A stretch of 8,208 nucleotides of DNA from Candidatus Gastranaerophilales bacterium (GCA_944323585.1 CALUTA010000060.1:1-8208); one strand, 5' to 3'. Shown: positions 1 to 7,590, counted from the stretch's first letter. Notes: generated by a model not told the origin, from the sequence alone. Program-made: numbers and translations.

Positions 1-750
1 TATGCAATAGCAAAACAACTTCATGAAGCAGGAGCCGATATTGCATTTACTTATGCCGGTGAGCCGATGGAAAAAAGGGTTCGACCTCTTGCAGAAGAAA
101 TGGGTGCAAAAATTATTATGAACTGCGACGTTACTAAAGAAGAAGAAGTTGCAGCTGTATTTAAAGAATGTGAAAGAGTATACGGCAAAATAGATTTTGT
201 AGTTCACGCCGTTGCATTTGCTGCAAAAGAAGATTTGCAGGGCAGATTTATTGATACTTCCCGTGCAGGCTGGGATCTTGCAATGGGAGTCAGTGCATAC
301 TCTTTAATTTCTCTTTGCAAATACGCTGAACCGATTATGAATGAAGGCGGATCAATTTTTGCGCTTACTTACCTCGGTTCTGAATACGTAGTTGCAAATT
401 ACAACATTATGGGAGTTGCGAAAGCTGCTCTTGAATCATCAATGAGATATCTGGCTGCTGATCTGGGTAAAAAAGGAATCAGAGTCAACTGTATTTCAGC
501 CGGTGCTGTTAAAACTCTTGCAGCTAAAGGTATTTCTGGATTTGATAAAATGCTTAAAGCTGCAGTTGCAAAGGCACCTCTTGGCAGAAACGTTTCACTT
601 GAAGATGTCGGCAAAGCAGGTTTATATCTGGCATCAGATCTTTCAACCGGAACTACCGGCCAAATTTTATACGTAGATTGCGGATGCCATGCAGTTTATG
701 CTTCATTGGAAGAAATGGAAATTATAGCAAATTCAATTCCGAAAGCATAG
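1..750 (+). CDS. fabI: Enoyl-[acyl-carrier-protein] reductase (NADH), FabI; 5'-truncated by the window
   Basis: FabI catalyses the last, NAD(P)H-dependent reduction in each round of type II fatty-acid elongation in the cytoplasm (trans-2-enoyl-ACP to acyl-ACP). The frame is open from base 1 and encodes 249 residues. The family is usually about 258-260 residues, so only some 20 N-terminal residues, including the start of the glycine-rich cofactor loop, are missing; the ATG at 67 is internal. Visible hallmarks are the CDV cofactor motif (codons 124-132), HAVAFA (205-222), and the FabI-type active site: Tyr at codon 370, Tyr at 400 and Lys at 421, spaced as Tyr146, Tyr156 and Lys163 of E. coli FabI. 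The later RVN-ISAG and KTLAAKGI segments (substrate loop) and the DVG...ASDLSTGTTG region also match. The short-chain dehydrogenase fold with a Y-x6-K active site and this substrate loop makes FabI much more likely than FabG. The C-terminal motif usually read as VDGG or VDSG is VDCGC here. A strong hairpin follows the stop. Confidence 0.95.
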   Translation, partial: YAIAKQLHEAGADIAFTYAGEPMEKRVRPLAEEMGAKIIMNCDVTKEEEVAAVFKECERVYGKIDFVVHAVAFAAKEDLQGRFIDTSRAGWDLAMGVSAYSLISLCKYAEPIMNEGGSIFALTYLGSEYVVANYNIMGVAKAALESSMRYLAADLGKKGIRVNCISAGAVKTLAAKGISGFDKMLKAAVAKAPLGRNVSLEDVGKAGLYLASDLSTGTTGQILYVDCGCHAVYASLEEMEIIANSIPKA

Positions 751-773
751 GCGGATAAAAATATCAGCAAAGT

Positions 774-803
774 AAGGCGCAGCCGAATTTCGGCTGCGCC
801 TTT
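774..803 (+). terminator. Probable intrinsic terminator of fabI
   Basis: A perfect 12-bp inverted repeat (774-785 against 791-802) is rich in G and C and encloses a 5-nt AATTT loop. It lies 23 bases after the fabI stop. The T-tract after the stem is short (TTT, then AACAT), so termination may be incomplete, or the hairpin may be active in both directions because the left arm begins with AA. The position between fabI and the valS leader fits an end-of-transcript role. Confidence 0.75.
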
Positions 804-829
804 AACATATACAAAATTTCATATATAAT
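801..829 (+). promoter_or_regulatory. Candidate promoter for valS (weak -35, perfect -10)
   Basis: A perfect TATAAT is present at 824-829. Seventeen bases upstream is TTTAAC (801-806), which matches only half of the -35 consensus and overlaps the tail of the fabI terminator. An alternative is an extended -10 (TG at 859-860 followed by TATTCT at 862-867) without a good -35. The region is very AT-rich, so chance matches are expected. No T-box, leader peptide or riboswitch fold was recognised in the leader up to 901. Confidence 0.3.
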
Positions 830-901
830 CAAAAAAGTTACTGATATATATTTTTTTATGTTATTCTTTTGTAAGAGAGGCATAAAGAAGAAGGATTTAA
901 A

Positions 902-3556
902 ATGACAGAAACTGCAATAAAAATAGAAGACTTACCAACGGTTTACGACCCCAAAGCCACAGAAGAAAGTATATACAAATTCTGGGAAGAAGGCGGATTT
1001 TTCAAGGCTGACGCTAAAAGCGCAAAGCCTGCTTATTCAATAGTGATTCCTCCGCCGAACGTAACCGGTGTCCTTCATATGGGGCATGCTCTGGATGAAA
1101 CATTGCAGGATATTCTGACACGCTATCACAGAATGTCTGGGTTTGAAACACTCTGGCTTCCGGGAACTGACCATGCGGGAATTGCGACTCAGAACGTTGT
1201 AGAGAAAAAACTCAGAGAAAAAGGTCTTTCAAGATACGATTTGGGCAGAGAAAAATTTCTTGAAGAAACCTGGAAATGGGCAAACCAGCATAAAAGTGCA
1301 ATCTTAGACCAGTGCAAACGCCTCGGAGCCTCTTTTGACCGCTCAAGAGAACGGTTTACATTTGATGAAGGCTGTTCAAAAGCCGTAAAAGAAGTTTTTG
1401 TAAGATTATACGAAAAAGGCTTGATTTATAAAGGTAAATATATCGTAAACTGGTGCCCGAGATGCAAAAGTGCGATTTCGGATGTCGAAACAGAATACGT
1501 AACCGAACAGGGGCACATGTGGGAGATTTCGTATCCTCTTAAAGGTGAATCCGGTGCGATTATTGTTGCAACCACACGTCCTGAAACGATTTTCGGTGAC
1601 GTTGCAATTGCCGTTCACCCGACGGATTACAAATACTCCGAACTTATCGGAAAAACTGTTGTTATTCCGCTTACAGGGCGTGAAATTCCGATTATTGCAG
1701 ACGAATACGTGGATAAGAACTTCGGAACAGGTGCTGTTAAGATTACGCCTGCCCATGATCCGAACGACTACGAAGTCGGCAAGCGCCACAACTTAAAACC
1801 GATTTGGGTAATAGATGAAGAAGGCAAAATGAAGGCTTGCGGCGAGGTTCCTCCTGAACTTCACGGGCTTGACCGTTATGAAGCAAGAGAAAAAATTATC
1901 GGTATGCTTTCATATAAAAACTTCTTGCTTAGAACCCGTGATCATGAGCATAATGTCGGCAAATGCCAGAGATGCAACACAACAATTGAGCCGTTGTTGT
2001 CCGAACAGTGGTTCGTAAAAATGGAACCGCTTGCAAAAGAAGCAATTGCCGCTGTTAAAGACGGACGGATAAAATTCGTTCCAGAAAGATGGGAGAAAAA
2101 TTATCTCAGCTGGATGGAAAATATCCGTGACTGGTGTATTTCCCGTCAATTGTGGTGGGGACATCAAATTCCCGCTTACTATCACAAGACAACCGGTGAA
2201 ATGGTTGTAGCAAGAGAAAATCCTGATCCGGATAATTATGTTCAGGATCCTGATGTGCTTGATACATGGTTTTCATCAGGTTTGTGGCCGTTTTCAACCA
2301 TGGGCTGGCCAAATACGGATTCTGAAGATTTCAAAAAATTCTATCCGACAACTACGCTTGTTACAGGATTTGATATTATTTTCTTCTGGGTCGCAAGAAT
2401 GATTACAATGGGGCTGGAATTCACAGGAAAAGCTCCGTTCTCAACCGTTTATATTCACGGCCTTATCAGAGATGAAAAAGGCCAGAAAATGTCAAAATCC
2501 AAAGGCAACACAATTGATCCGGTTGAAATTATTGACAAATATGGAAGTGACGCTCTCAGATTTACAATGACATCCCTTTGCACATACGGCGGGCAGGATA
2601 TCAAAATCAGCGACGAAAGATTTGAATACGGCCGCAACTTCGCAAATAAAATCTGGAACGCTTCAAGGTTTGTTTTGATGAACCTTTCAGGTGTTGATAA
2701 TAAAGATATTGATTTTGACAAGCTGACAATTGCAGACAAGTGGATTTTGAATGAGTTGAATAATACTGCAAAATTGATTAACGAAAATATTCAAACATTT
2801 AGAATCGGCGAAACTGCGCATATTCTGTATGATTTCTTCTGGAACAAATACTGCGACTGGTACGTTGAAATTGCCAAAATCCAGCTTCAGGATGAAAGTT
2901 TGAAACTCAATACCCAGCGGGTTTTGAGGTATGTTCTTGATATGTCATTGAGAATGCTTCATCCTATAATGCCTCATATAACCGAGCGTGTATGGCAGTT
3001 GATTCCGAAAGAAACAGAAACAAAAGCTTTGATAGTTGCAAAATTCCCTGTGTTTGACGAGAAATTGGAATTTGCAAAAGAAGCTGAAGAAATGGACCTT
3101 GTTTTTGAAACAATCAAGTCATTGAGAAACTTGCGTCAGGGATTTAATATTGCAATGTCAGTAAAATTCGATATTGAAATTCGTGCCGACAAAAAAGAGG
3201 AACCGATTTTTAAAGAGATTGAAGCATATATCAAAAGGCTTGCACGTGTAGAAAATATTACATACGGCAAAAGTTCTGATGAGGCACCGAAAAAATCAGC
3301 AACGGCTGTTGTCCGGGCTTCAAAAATCATAGTGCCGCTTGAGAATTTGATTGATTTTAATGAAGAAATAGCACGTCAACAAAAGAAATTGGACAAACTT
3401 ACAGCCGAGAAAAAATCACTTTCCGGCCGTATTAACAACCCCAAGTTTGTCGCAAATGCTCCGCAGGAGCTTATAAAACAGACAAAAGAGAGAATTGAGG
3501 AGATTACCCTGCAAGAAAAAACAATAGAAGATTTAATAAATTCTTTGAAAAACTAA
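902..3556 (+). CDS. valS: Valine--tRNA ligase (valyl-tRNA synthetase)
   Basis: This class I synthetase charges tRNA-Val with valine in the cytoplasm and edits misactivated threonine. The 884-residue length matches bacterial ValRS (about 880-950). The Rossmann catalytic domain shows PPPNVTG followed by the HIGH-type signature HMGH (residues 59-62) and LPGTDHAG (87-93). The inserted editing domain shows TTRPETIFGD (224-233) and AHDPNDYEVG (284-293). Two CxxC pairs, CPRC (185-188) and CQRC (355-358), look like zinc-binding knuckles. DTWFSSGLWP (454-463) and KMSKS (529-533) complete the active site. An all-alpha anticodon-binding domain covers roughly 640-790, and the last 74 residues (811-884) form the Lys/Glu-rich coiled-coil arm typical of ValRS rather than IleRS or LeuRS. 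The ATG at 902 is supported by AAGGA at 891-895, six bases upstream. The gene is intact with no missing key residue. No clear terminator follows it; the next gene has its own promoter. Confidence 0.97.
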   Translation: MTETAIKIEDLPTVYDPKATEESIYKFWEEGGFFKADAKSAKPAYSIVIPPPNVTGVLHMGHALDETLQDILTRYHRMSGFETLWLPGTDHAGIATQNVVEKKLREKGLSRYDLGREKFLEETWKWANQHKSAILDQCKRLGASFDRSRERFTFDEGCSKAVKEVFVRLYEKGLIYKGKYIVNWCPRCKSAISDVETEYVTEQGHMWEISYPLKGESGAIIVATTRPETIFGDVAIAVHPTDYKYSELIGKTVVIPLTGREIPIIADEYVDKNFGTGAVKITPAHDPNDYEVGKRHNLKPIWVIDEEGKMKACGEVPPELHGLDRYEAREKIIGMLSYKNFLLRTRDHEHNVGKCQRCNTTIEPLLSEQWFVKMEPLAKEAIAAVKDGRIKFVPERWEKNYLSWMENIRDWCISRQLWWGHQIPAYYHKTTGEMVVARENPDPDNYVQDPDVLDTWFSSGLWPFSTMGWPNTDSEDFKKFYPTTTLVTGFDIIFFWVARMITMGLEFTGKAPFSTVYIHGLIRDEKGQKMSKSKGNTIDPVEIIDKYGSDALRFTMTSLCTYGGQDIKISDERFEYGRNFANKIWNASRFVLMNLSGVDNKDIDFDKLTIADKWILNELNNTAKLINENIQTFRIGETAHILYDFFWNKYCDWYVEIAKIQLQDESLKLNTQRVLRYVLDMSLRMLHPIMPHITERVWQLIPKETETKALIVAKFPVFDEKLEFAKEAEEMDLVFETIKSLRNLRQGFNIAMSVKFDIEIRADKKEEPIFKEIEAYIKRLARVENITYGKSSDEAPKKSATAVVRASKIIVPLENLIDFNEEIARQQKKLDKLTAEKKSLSGRINNPKFVANAPQELIKQTKERIEEITLQEKTIEDLINSLKN

Positions 3557-3615
3557 ATAATAAAGCCGTAAAATAACGCAAAATACAGGCATAATTTGAA
3601 TATTTTTAAAAATTT

Positions 3616-3633
3616 TTGTTAAAGATTGTTAAA
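3616..3633 (+). repeat. Direct repeat TTGTTAAA x2 upstream of the rpsA promoter
   Basis: The octamer TTGTTAAA occurs at 3616-3623 and again at 3626-3633, exactly 10 bases apart (one helical turn), just upstream of the -35 box. The same octamer appears at 4884-4891 in the promoter region of the 5007 gene. It could be an activator or UP-like element, or a by-product of AT-rich composition. Confidence 0.4.
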
Positions 3634-3638
3634 AAATA

Positions 3639-3667
3639 TTTACAAATTAGCCAAATTTTGCTACAAT
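3639..3667 (+). promoter_or_regulatory. Sigma70-type promoter of the S1-domain gene
   Basis: The -35 box TTTACA (3639-3644) and the -10 box TACAAT (3662-3667) each match consensus at 5 of 6 positions, with an ideal 17-bp spacer. The predicted transcript starts near 3674 and leaves a leader of about 34 bases before the ATG at 3708. This is the strongest promoter-like match in the window and fits a highly expressed translation gene. Confidence 0.75.
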
Positions 3668-3707
3668 CATAATTGTATAACAGTTTAGATCAGTAAATGG
3701 AGTAAAG

Positions 3708-4769
3708 ATGGCATCAAGTGAATTGGATTTTGAAGAATTATTAAAGCAGTATGACTATAATTTCCAAAAAGGTGATTTAGTAAAAGGTATAGTCTGTGGC
3801 TATGACAGTCAAGGTGTAATGGTTGATATTGGAGCAAAAACAATTGCGGTTGTTCCTATTCGTGAAGCCGCTGACAAAGACGAAAACGTTGAAACAAAAT
3901 TGGAAAAAGGCAAAGAATATGAATTTCTTATCATAAGAGAAGAAGATGAAGACGGTAAATTCCTTCTCTCCCGCAAAAAAGTTGACTTTGCATATGCATG
4001 GAAAGAACTTGAAAAAGCAAAAGCCTCTGATGAAACTATTCTTGGAACAATTGCAGGAATTGTGAAAGGCGGTGTGCTTGTTGAAATTTCCGGAGTCAGA
4101 GGGTTTGTTCCTTCTTCTCAATTGAGGAGTAAAGAATCGGATCTTGAAGTCGGGTCAAAGCTAGAACTTAAAATACTGACTCTTGACAGCCAGCAGAATA
4201 ATTTCATTCTGTCTAATAAAAAGGTTTATGAAGACAGTGCAGTTGAAGCCAGAAAAAATGTATTTGCGCAGATTGAGCCTGGACAAATTGTCAAAGGCGA
4301 CGTTGTGAGAATTACAGATTTCGGTGCATTTATTGACCTCGGTGGAATCGATGGCCTGCTCCCGCTTTCACAGTTAAGCTGGAGATGGATTGACCATCCG
4401 ACTGATATTCTTAAAGTCGGCGACAAAATCGACGTAGAAGTTATTGCTGTAGATCATGACAAACAAAGAGTTTCATTGAGCCTTAAAAATCTTGAGCCGG
4501 ATCCGTGGCTTGAGGCTGAAAAACAGATTAAAGAAGGCGACAAGGTAGAAGGTACAATAACAAGAATTAAACACTTCGGAGCTTTCGTAGAAGTATTTCC
4601 GGGTGTAGAAGCTTTGCTTCCGCACAATGAAGTAGTTGAAATTCAAAATCAAAAAGATTGTATTCTTCAAGTAGGAGATAAAGTTGAAACTTATATATTG
4701 AAGTTTAATCCGACAGACAAGCGGATTGCATTAACTGTTAATGAACCTAAAACTTCAACAGAAGAATAA
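3708..4769 (+). CDS. rpsA: 30S ribosomal protein S1-type protein with four S1 domains
   Basis: The 353-residue protein consists almost entirely of four S1 (OB-fold) RNA-binding repeats. They lie at about residues 19-91, 107-172, 190-261 and 275-347. Each opens with a (K/E/P)GxxVxG-like strand and carries a G(G/A)xVxI/FGAFV core; the third (GQIVKGDVVRITDFGAFIDL) and fourth (DKVEGTITRIKHFGAFVEV) are the most canonical, while the first two are more divergent, as in other S1 proteins. S1 proteins bind mRNA and help recruit it to the 30S subunit. The length is closer to the shorter S1 proteins of cyanobacteria (about three domains) and Firmicutes (four domains) than to the six-domain, roughly 557-residue E. 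coli S1. Whether it is a true ribosomal S1 or a related RNA-binding protein (YpfD type) cannot be decided from the sequence. The ATG is supported by GGAG at 3699-3702, five bases upstream. The gene is monocistronic, lying between a strong promoter and a terminator. Confidence 0.9.
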   Translation: MASSELDFEELLKQYDYNFQKGDLVKGIVCGYDSQGVMVDIGAKTIAVVPIREAADKDENVETKLEKGKEYEFLIIREEDEDGKFLLSRKKVDFAYAWKELEKAKASDETILGTIAGIVKGGVLVEISGVRGFVPSSQLRSKESDLEVGSKLELKILTLDSQQNNFILSNKKVYEDSAVEARKNVFAQIEPGQIVKGDVVRITDFGAFIDLGGIDGLLPLSQLSWRWIDHPTDILKVGDKIDVEVIAVDHDKQRVSLSLKNLEPDPWLEAEKQIKEGDKVEGTITRIKHFGAFVEVFPGVEALLPHNEVVEIQNQKDCILQVGDKVETYILKFNPTDKRIALTVNEPKTSTEE

Positions 4770-4792
4770 ACTTTGCATAATGAAAAATTTCT

Positions 4793-4819
4793 AAGGCCGG
4801 TTTTTTAACCGGCTTTTTT
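4793..4819 (+). terminator. Intrinsic terminator of the S1-domain gene
   Basis: The stem pairs GCCGGTT (4796-4802) with AACCGGC (4807-4813) around a TTTT loop. It can be extended by a G-T wobble and two A-T pairs outward to 4793-4816. It is followed directly by six Ts (4814-4819). It lies 23 bases after the stop codon, the classic rho-independent layout, and separates the housekeeping genes from the downstream cluster. Confidence 0.92.
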
Positions 4820-4883
4820 ATTGGTTTAAATGATTGAAATTTAAAATTCAGCTACACTTTTCGGATGATTTTTTCATATCAGG

Positions 4884-4914
4884 TTGTTAAAAATTATTAA
4901 AATTGCCGTATAAT
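4884..4914 (+). promoter_or_regulatory. Candidate upstream promoter (P1) of the 5007 gene
   Basis: A perfect TATAAT at 4909-4914 is preceded by TTGTTA at 4884-4889. The 19-bp spacer is longer than ideal. The -35 lies within the same TTGTTAAA octamer that is found upstream of the rpsA promoter. If used, the transcript would carry a leader of nearly 90 bases. Confidence 0.5.
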
Positions 4915-4927
4915 TCAAATAGTAATG

Positions 4928-4955
4928 TTGACATTTTGAAAATAATCATTATTAC
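4928..4955 (+). promoter_or_regulatory. Candidate downstream promoter (P2) of the 5007 gene
   Basis: A perfect -35 TTGACA at 4928-4933 is followed after 16 bases by TATTAC (4950-4955), a 4-of-6 match to the -10 consensus. Together with P1 this would give a tandem promoter pair about 40 bases apart, ahead of a strong Shine-Dalgarno (AAGGAG at 4993-4998, eight bases before the ATG). This suggests well-expressed downstream genes. Confidence 0.4.
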
Positions 4956-5006
4956 CCTGAATGTAGCAGGTATTAAAAAGAGCTTTATATAGAAGGAGAG
5001 AACTTT

Positions 5007-6575
5007 ATGGGCATGGCAGCATCACAGGCAAGATACTTAGGCTTGACCGCAAGAAAAACCAACGTAGAATATGAAGGACAACAGATAAACCAGGCTCGTA
5101 CAGCATTGGCTAACCAGAGTGCAAATACGTTTAATGAGCTGCTGGCGCTGGAAGTTCCTACAGCTCCGAGTACACAGGATTATACAACAACACAGTATTC
5201 ATATGAAGACGGAACTGTTGGAGAAACAATTACAAGTATGACCCCGTTGGAAAATGATCCTGACGGATACAATTATCTGGTTACTCATTATCATTATTCA
5301 GATGTATTTACCGGTATTGAAAATATCAAACGTAATCCTCAGGTTCTGGTAAGCGACAGAATTGAGAAAAATGAAATAGATGAAAACAAGGTTGAAACAA
5401 CAACAGATCCTGTAACAGGTGAAACCATATATTCAGTCAGAGGCTACCAGTGCAGTGCATACGATCCGAATGATGCCGAACAAAGTGAATTGTATGATAC
5501 ATTATCAGCATCTTATGCTGACTTAAGAGAAGCTGATTTGAATAACGTAATGACATACAGAGATTCAGGCGGAAAAATGCACATAGTTCTGCAGGATCAA
5601 TTGGCTTCTGCCGCAAACGGCGAAGCTGCCGCAAGTGACTATTATATGAGCGGCACAAGAGCTGCAGTGATGGAAATTCCGGCAAATACAATAGCATCTG
5701 TTACTGATCCGGAAACGGGAACTGCCTCATATACGGTTAACGGAAATCAGTGTGCAAAATATGATGAAAATGATGAGGCAATGAAAACAGCCTACGATAA
5801 AGCAGTTGCCGAAAATCCATCTCTGGCAAAAGTGGATACGGATCAGCTTTATACCTATACAGATTCAGATGCTGTAGTGCATTTTATATCAGCATCGGAT
5901 ATTGAAGGTGTAATGACAGGTGCGGCAGCGGCTTCTGATTATTCGGTAGCCTCAGGCGTTCCGACAATGATAGGCAACATAGAGCTTTCTGTTTACGACC
6001 CGACTGATAAAGAACAGTTGGAAGAGTATGAACAGATACTGGAGGATTGGCCGGAATCAGTATTTGCACAATCAGATTCAACAATTTATACGTGGGAAGA
6101 TTCAGGACAAAGATATTTTGCCTGTTATGAAGATTTGATGAATTCTTGGAATGGTGCTCCTGATGCGTCAATGCCGTCAGAAAACCAGCCGTCGCTTAAA
6201 TATTATACAGCTCAGGCTGTTTCAACTAAAATCGAGCAAACAGAACGAGCAGTTATTGATTTTGACGAAAACGGACGTGCTGAATCAATAAGATTTGAGG
6301 ATTCTTCAGCTGTAAGAACTTTGAATACAGAAACAATTACAGATGAGGCCGCTTATAATGATGCAATGAACCAGTATTATTACGACCAGCAGGTTTATGA
6401 GAAAAAGATTGAAGATATCAATGCAAAAACCAAAAAAATTCAGGAACAGGACAGAACCCTTGAATTAAGACTCCGCCAGCTTGATACAGAGCAGGAAGCA
6501 CTGCAGACAGAGATGGAAGCGGTTGCTAAGGTTATTGAAAAGAACATTGAATCTACATTCAAAACATTTGAATAG
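5007..6575 (+). CDS. Repeat-containing helical protein of unknown function (lineage-type N-terminal module, C-terminal coiled coil)
   Basis: No function is recognised for this 522-residue protein. It has three parts. Residues 1-50 form a polar helical N-terminus starting MGMAASQARYLGLTARK and rich in Gln, Asn and Ala; this start is familiar to me from hypothetical proteins of Gastranaerophilales. Residues about 60-440 are an acidic, Tyr/Thr/Asp-rich region containing two ungapped 100-residue repeats and a weaker third copy. Residues about 460-515 are strongly heptad-like (KKIEDINAK..., LELRLRQLD..., ALQTEMEAVAKVIEKN) and predicted to be coiled coil. There is no Sec signal peptide, lipobox or transmembrane segment, so the protein is either cytoplasmic or leaves the cell by a route not using a cleavable signal. 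A helical N-terminus and a helical C-terminus around a variable middle is also the layout of flagellar or type III axial proteins, but no such family signature is visible; this is only an analogy. The ATG is supported by AAGGAG at 4993-4998. The gene at 7931 encodes a shorter relative. Confidence 0.85.
   Translation: MGMAASQARYLGLTARKTNVEYEGQQINQARTALANQSANTFNELLALEVPTAPSTQDYTTTQYSYEDGTVGETITSMTPLENDPDGYNYLVTHYHYSDVFTGIENIKRNPQVLVSDRIEKNEIDENKVETTTDPVTGETIYSVRGYQCSAYDPNDAEQSELYDTLSASYADLREADLNNVMTYRDSGGKMHIVLQDQLASAANGEAAASDYYMSGTRAAVMEIPANTIASVTDPETGTASYTVNGNQCAKYDENDEAMKTAYDKAVAENPSLAKVDTDQLYTYTDSDAVVHFISASDIEGVMTGAAAASDYSVASGVPTMIGNIELSVYDPTDKEQLEEYEQILEDWPESVFAQSDSTIYTWEDSGQRYFACYEDLMNSWNGAPDASMPSENQPSLKYYTAQAVSTKIEQTERAVIDFDENGRAESIRFEDSSAVRTLNTETITDEAAYNDAMNQYYYDQQVYEKKIEDINAKTKKIQEQDRTLELRLRQLDTEQEALQTEMEAVAKVIEKNIESTFKTFE
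5397..6140 (+). repeat. Protein-level tandem repeat, period 300 bp (two good units plus one degenerate)
   Basis: Unit 1 is residues 131-212 (5397-5642) and unit 2 is residues 231-312 (5697-5942). Matching landmarks are exactly 100 residues apart: DP at 134 and 234, YD at 152 and 252, the Y-x-DS turn at 184 and 284, and AASDY at 208-212 and 308-312. A third unit from about residue 322 keeps VYDPTD (329-334) and YTWEDS (361-366) but is shorter and offset by 78-79 residues from unit 2. Codons have diverged between units, so this is an old duplication, not a recent DNA repeat. Confidence 0.8.
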
Positions 6576-6622
6576 TAATTGGTTAAATATAAAACCGATT
6601 TTCATAAAAACAGTTTAGACAA

Positions 6623-6627
6623 AGAGG
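6623..6627 (+). promoter_or_regulatory. Ribosome binding site deciding the start of the 6633 gene
   Basis: AGAGG lies five bases before the ATG at 6633. The frame is also open to a TTG at 6579, but that codon lies only three bases after the preceding stop and has no Shine-Dalgarno at a sensible distance. The ATG at 6633 is therefore preferred, trimming 18 residues. Confidence 0.7.
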
Positions 6628-6632
6628 TAAAA

Positions 6633-7454
6633 ATGGCTTACAAAAACGACAGTTATCTGGTAATAGCAAACAAATTCGGCTCTGCAAGCGGAGATGCTAA
6701 AGCGCAGCTATTTGAAACATATGACAAATTGCGTGATTTGACTGTTTCTGGAAGCGGTTCAGGCACAGGGTTTGAGATGACCGGCAGTTTTTTGTATAGA
6801 ATGGCAAGTTTGCTGGCCCCGTCATCATTTGCAACAGTTTTTGGGGCTTCTGAAATGATGAATATTCCGGGAACCTCTTATTCTTCCCAATTTACCGGCA
6901 ATTCGGCATTTGGAATCGACTCTTTATATAATTATTCAGGTTTTCCCGGCGGCGGAGCAGCTCCTGTTTCGTGGGGGCTTGACGGTTATGCAACCGGCGG
7001 AGCAGCCTCAATTCTTTCAGGATGGGGGTCTGATACGGGTGTTGCAACCGGTTATGCGTCAGGAATAGGCGGAATTGCCGATATTGCAAGTGCCGCTGCT
7101 TATGGTGTCGGTACAGCAAACGGATTTGGGATGGCTGCCCGTAATATTGTTCTTCCGATAGCGGGTGTAATTTCGGGATGGGGCGGTATTATGCAGGCGG
7201 CGGCTCCTTATTTGGGTGAATATGGACTTCCCGCTCTTGTAATGGGTAACTTGATGCAGGGTACAACTTCTGCGGCTCTTGCAGCTTACCAGAATGTAAC
7301 GGGCAACATAACCGCAAACGCTGACGTAATCCTTTCAAACAAAGTTCGTAATATAGAAACTGTTTGCAAAATGCTTGATACTCAGGGCGACGTCGTTAAA
7401 AAGATGCTTAAAGAATCTATTGACGGTGATAGCAAGGCTATTCAGAATTTATAA
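6633..7454 (+). CDS. Gly/Ala/Ser-rich, partly hydrophobic protein of unknown function
   Basis: This 273-residue protein is not recognised. Residues 1-37 are polar and probably helical (MAYKNDSYLVIANKFG...ETYDKLRDL). Residues 38-170 are low in charge and very rich in Gly, Ser, Ala, Tyr and Phe, with a GSGSG linker at 40-44 and many GG, SG and AG pairs. Residues 171-220 are hydrophobic (NIVLPIAGVISGWGG, YGLPALVMGNLMQG, SAALAAY) and could insert in or lie on a membrane. Residues 232-273 return to a charged amphipathic helix (VILSNKVRNIETVCKML, VVKKMLKESIDGD). There is no N-terminal signal peptide. The polar-ends, glycine-rich hydrophobic-middle layout resembles pore-forming or exported proteins in general terms, but no family motif supports that. 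It starts 57 bases after the stop of the 522-aa gene with no terminator between, so the two are probably co-transcribed. The start is chosen at the ATG with AGAGG upstream. Confidence 0.8.
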   Translation: MAYKNDSYLVIANKFGSASGDAKAQLFETYDKLRDLTVSGSGSGTGFEMTGSFLYRMASLLAPSSFATVFGASEMMNIPGTSYSSQFTGNSAFGIDSLYNYSGFPGGGAAPVSWGLDGYATGGAASILSGWGSDTGVATGYASGIGGIADIASAAAYGVGTANGFGMAARNIVLPIAGVISGWGGIMQAAAPYLGEYGLPALVMGNLMQGTTSAALAAYQNVTGNITANADVILSNKVRNIETVCKMLDTQGDVVKKMLKESIDGDSKAIQNL

Positions 7455-7590
7455 TTTTTTGTAAATATAACTTAAAATATCCTAAAGTTTTTATTATTCT
7501 CTGCCGATAAATTAGCTGTAATGACAGAATGTATAAGATGACTTACAGCAAGATTAAGACATGTTAAGCAAATCGAGAAAATAAAGCAAT

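Noticed and set aside
804..901. T-box or other riboswitch controlling valS
   Set aside because: The stretch is under 100 bases, almost all A and T, with no conserved T-box sequence and no terminator/antiterminator pair after the fabI hairpin.
1406..1789. 127-aa open frame on the - strand
   Set aside because: It lies wholly inside valS, where every conserved motif is intact on the + strand; no ribosome binding site or recognisable protein is seen. The other antisense frames within fabI, valS, rpsA and the cluster genes were discarded for the same reason.
3557..3638. Terminator for valS
   Set aside because: The only palindromic stretch is AAAAATTTTT-like with no G-C pairs, so it is not a credible intrinsic terminator.
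5007..6575. Identification of the 522-aa protein as a flagellin or hook-associated protein
   Set aside because: Helical ends around a variable centre are suggestive, but no flagellin, FlgK, FlgL or FliD signature could be read, and no flagellar gene is present in the window.
6579..6632. Upstream TTG start that would add 18 residues to the Gly-rich protein
   Set aside because: It begins three bases after the preceding stop and has no Shine-Dalgarno at proper spacing, whereas the ATG at 6633 has AGAGG five bases upstream.
7520..7584. Tiny open frames in the 7455-7645 gap (ATG at 7521 and 7561)
   Set aside because: They encode only six or seven residues and have no convincing ribosome binding site.
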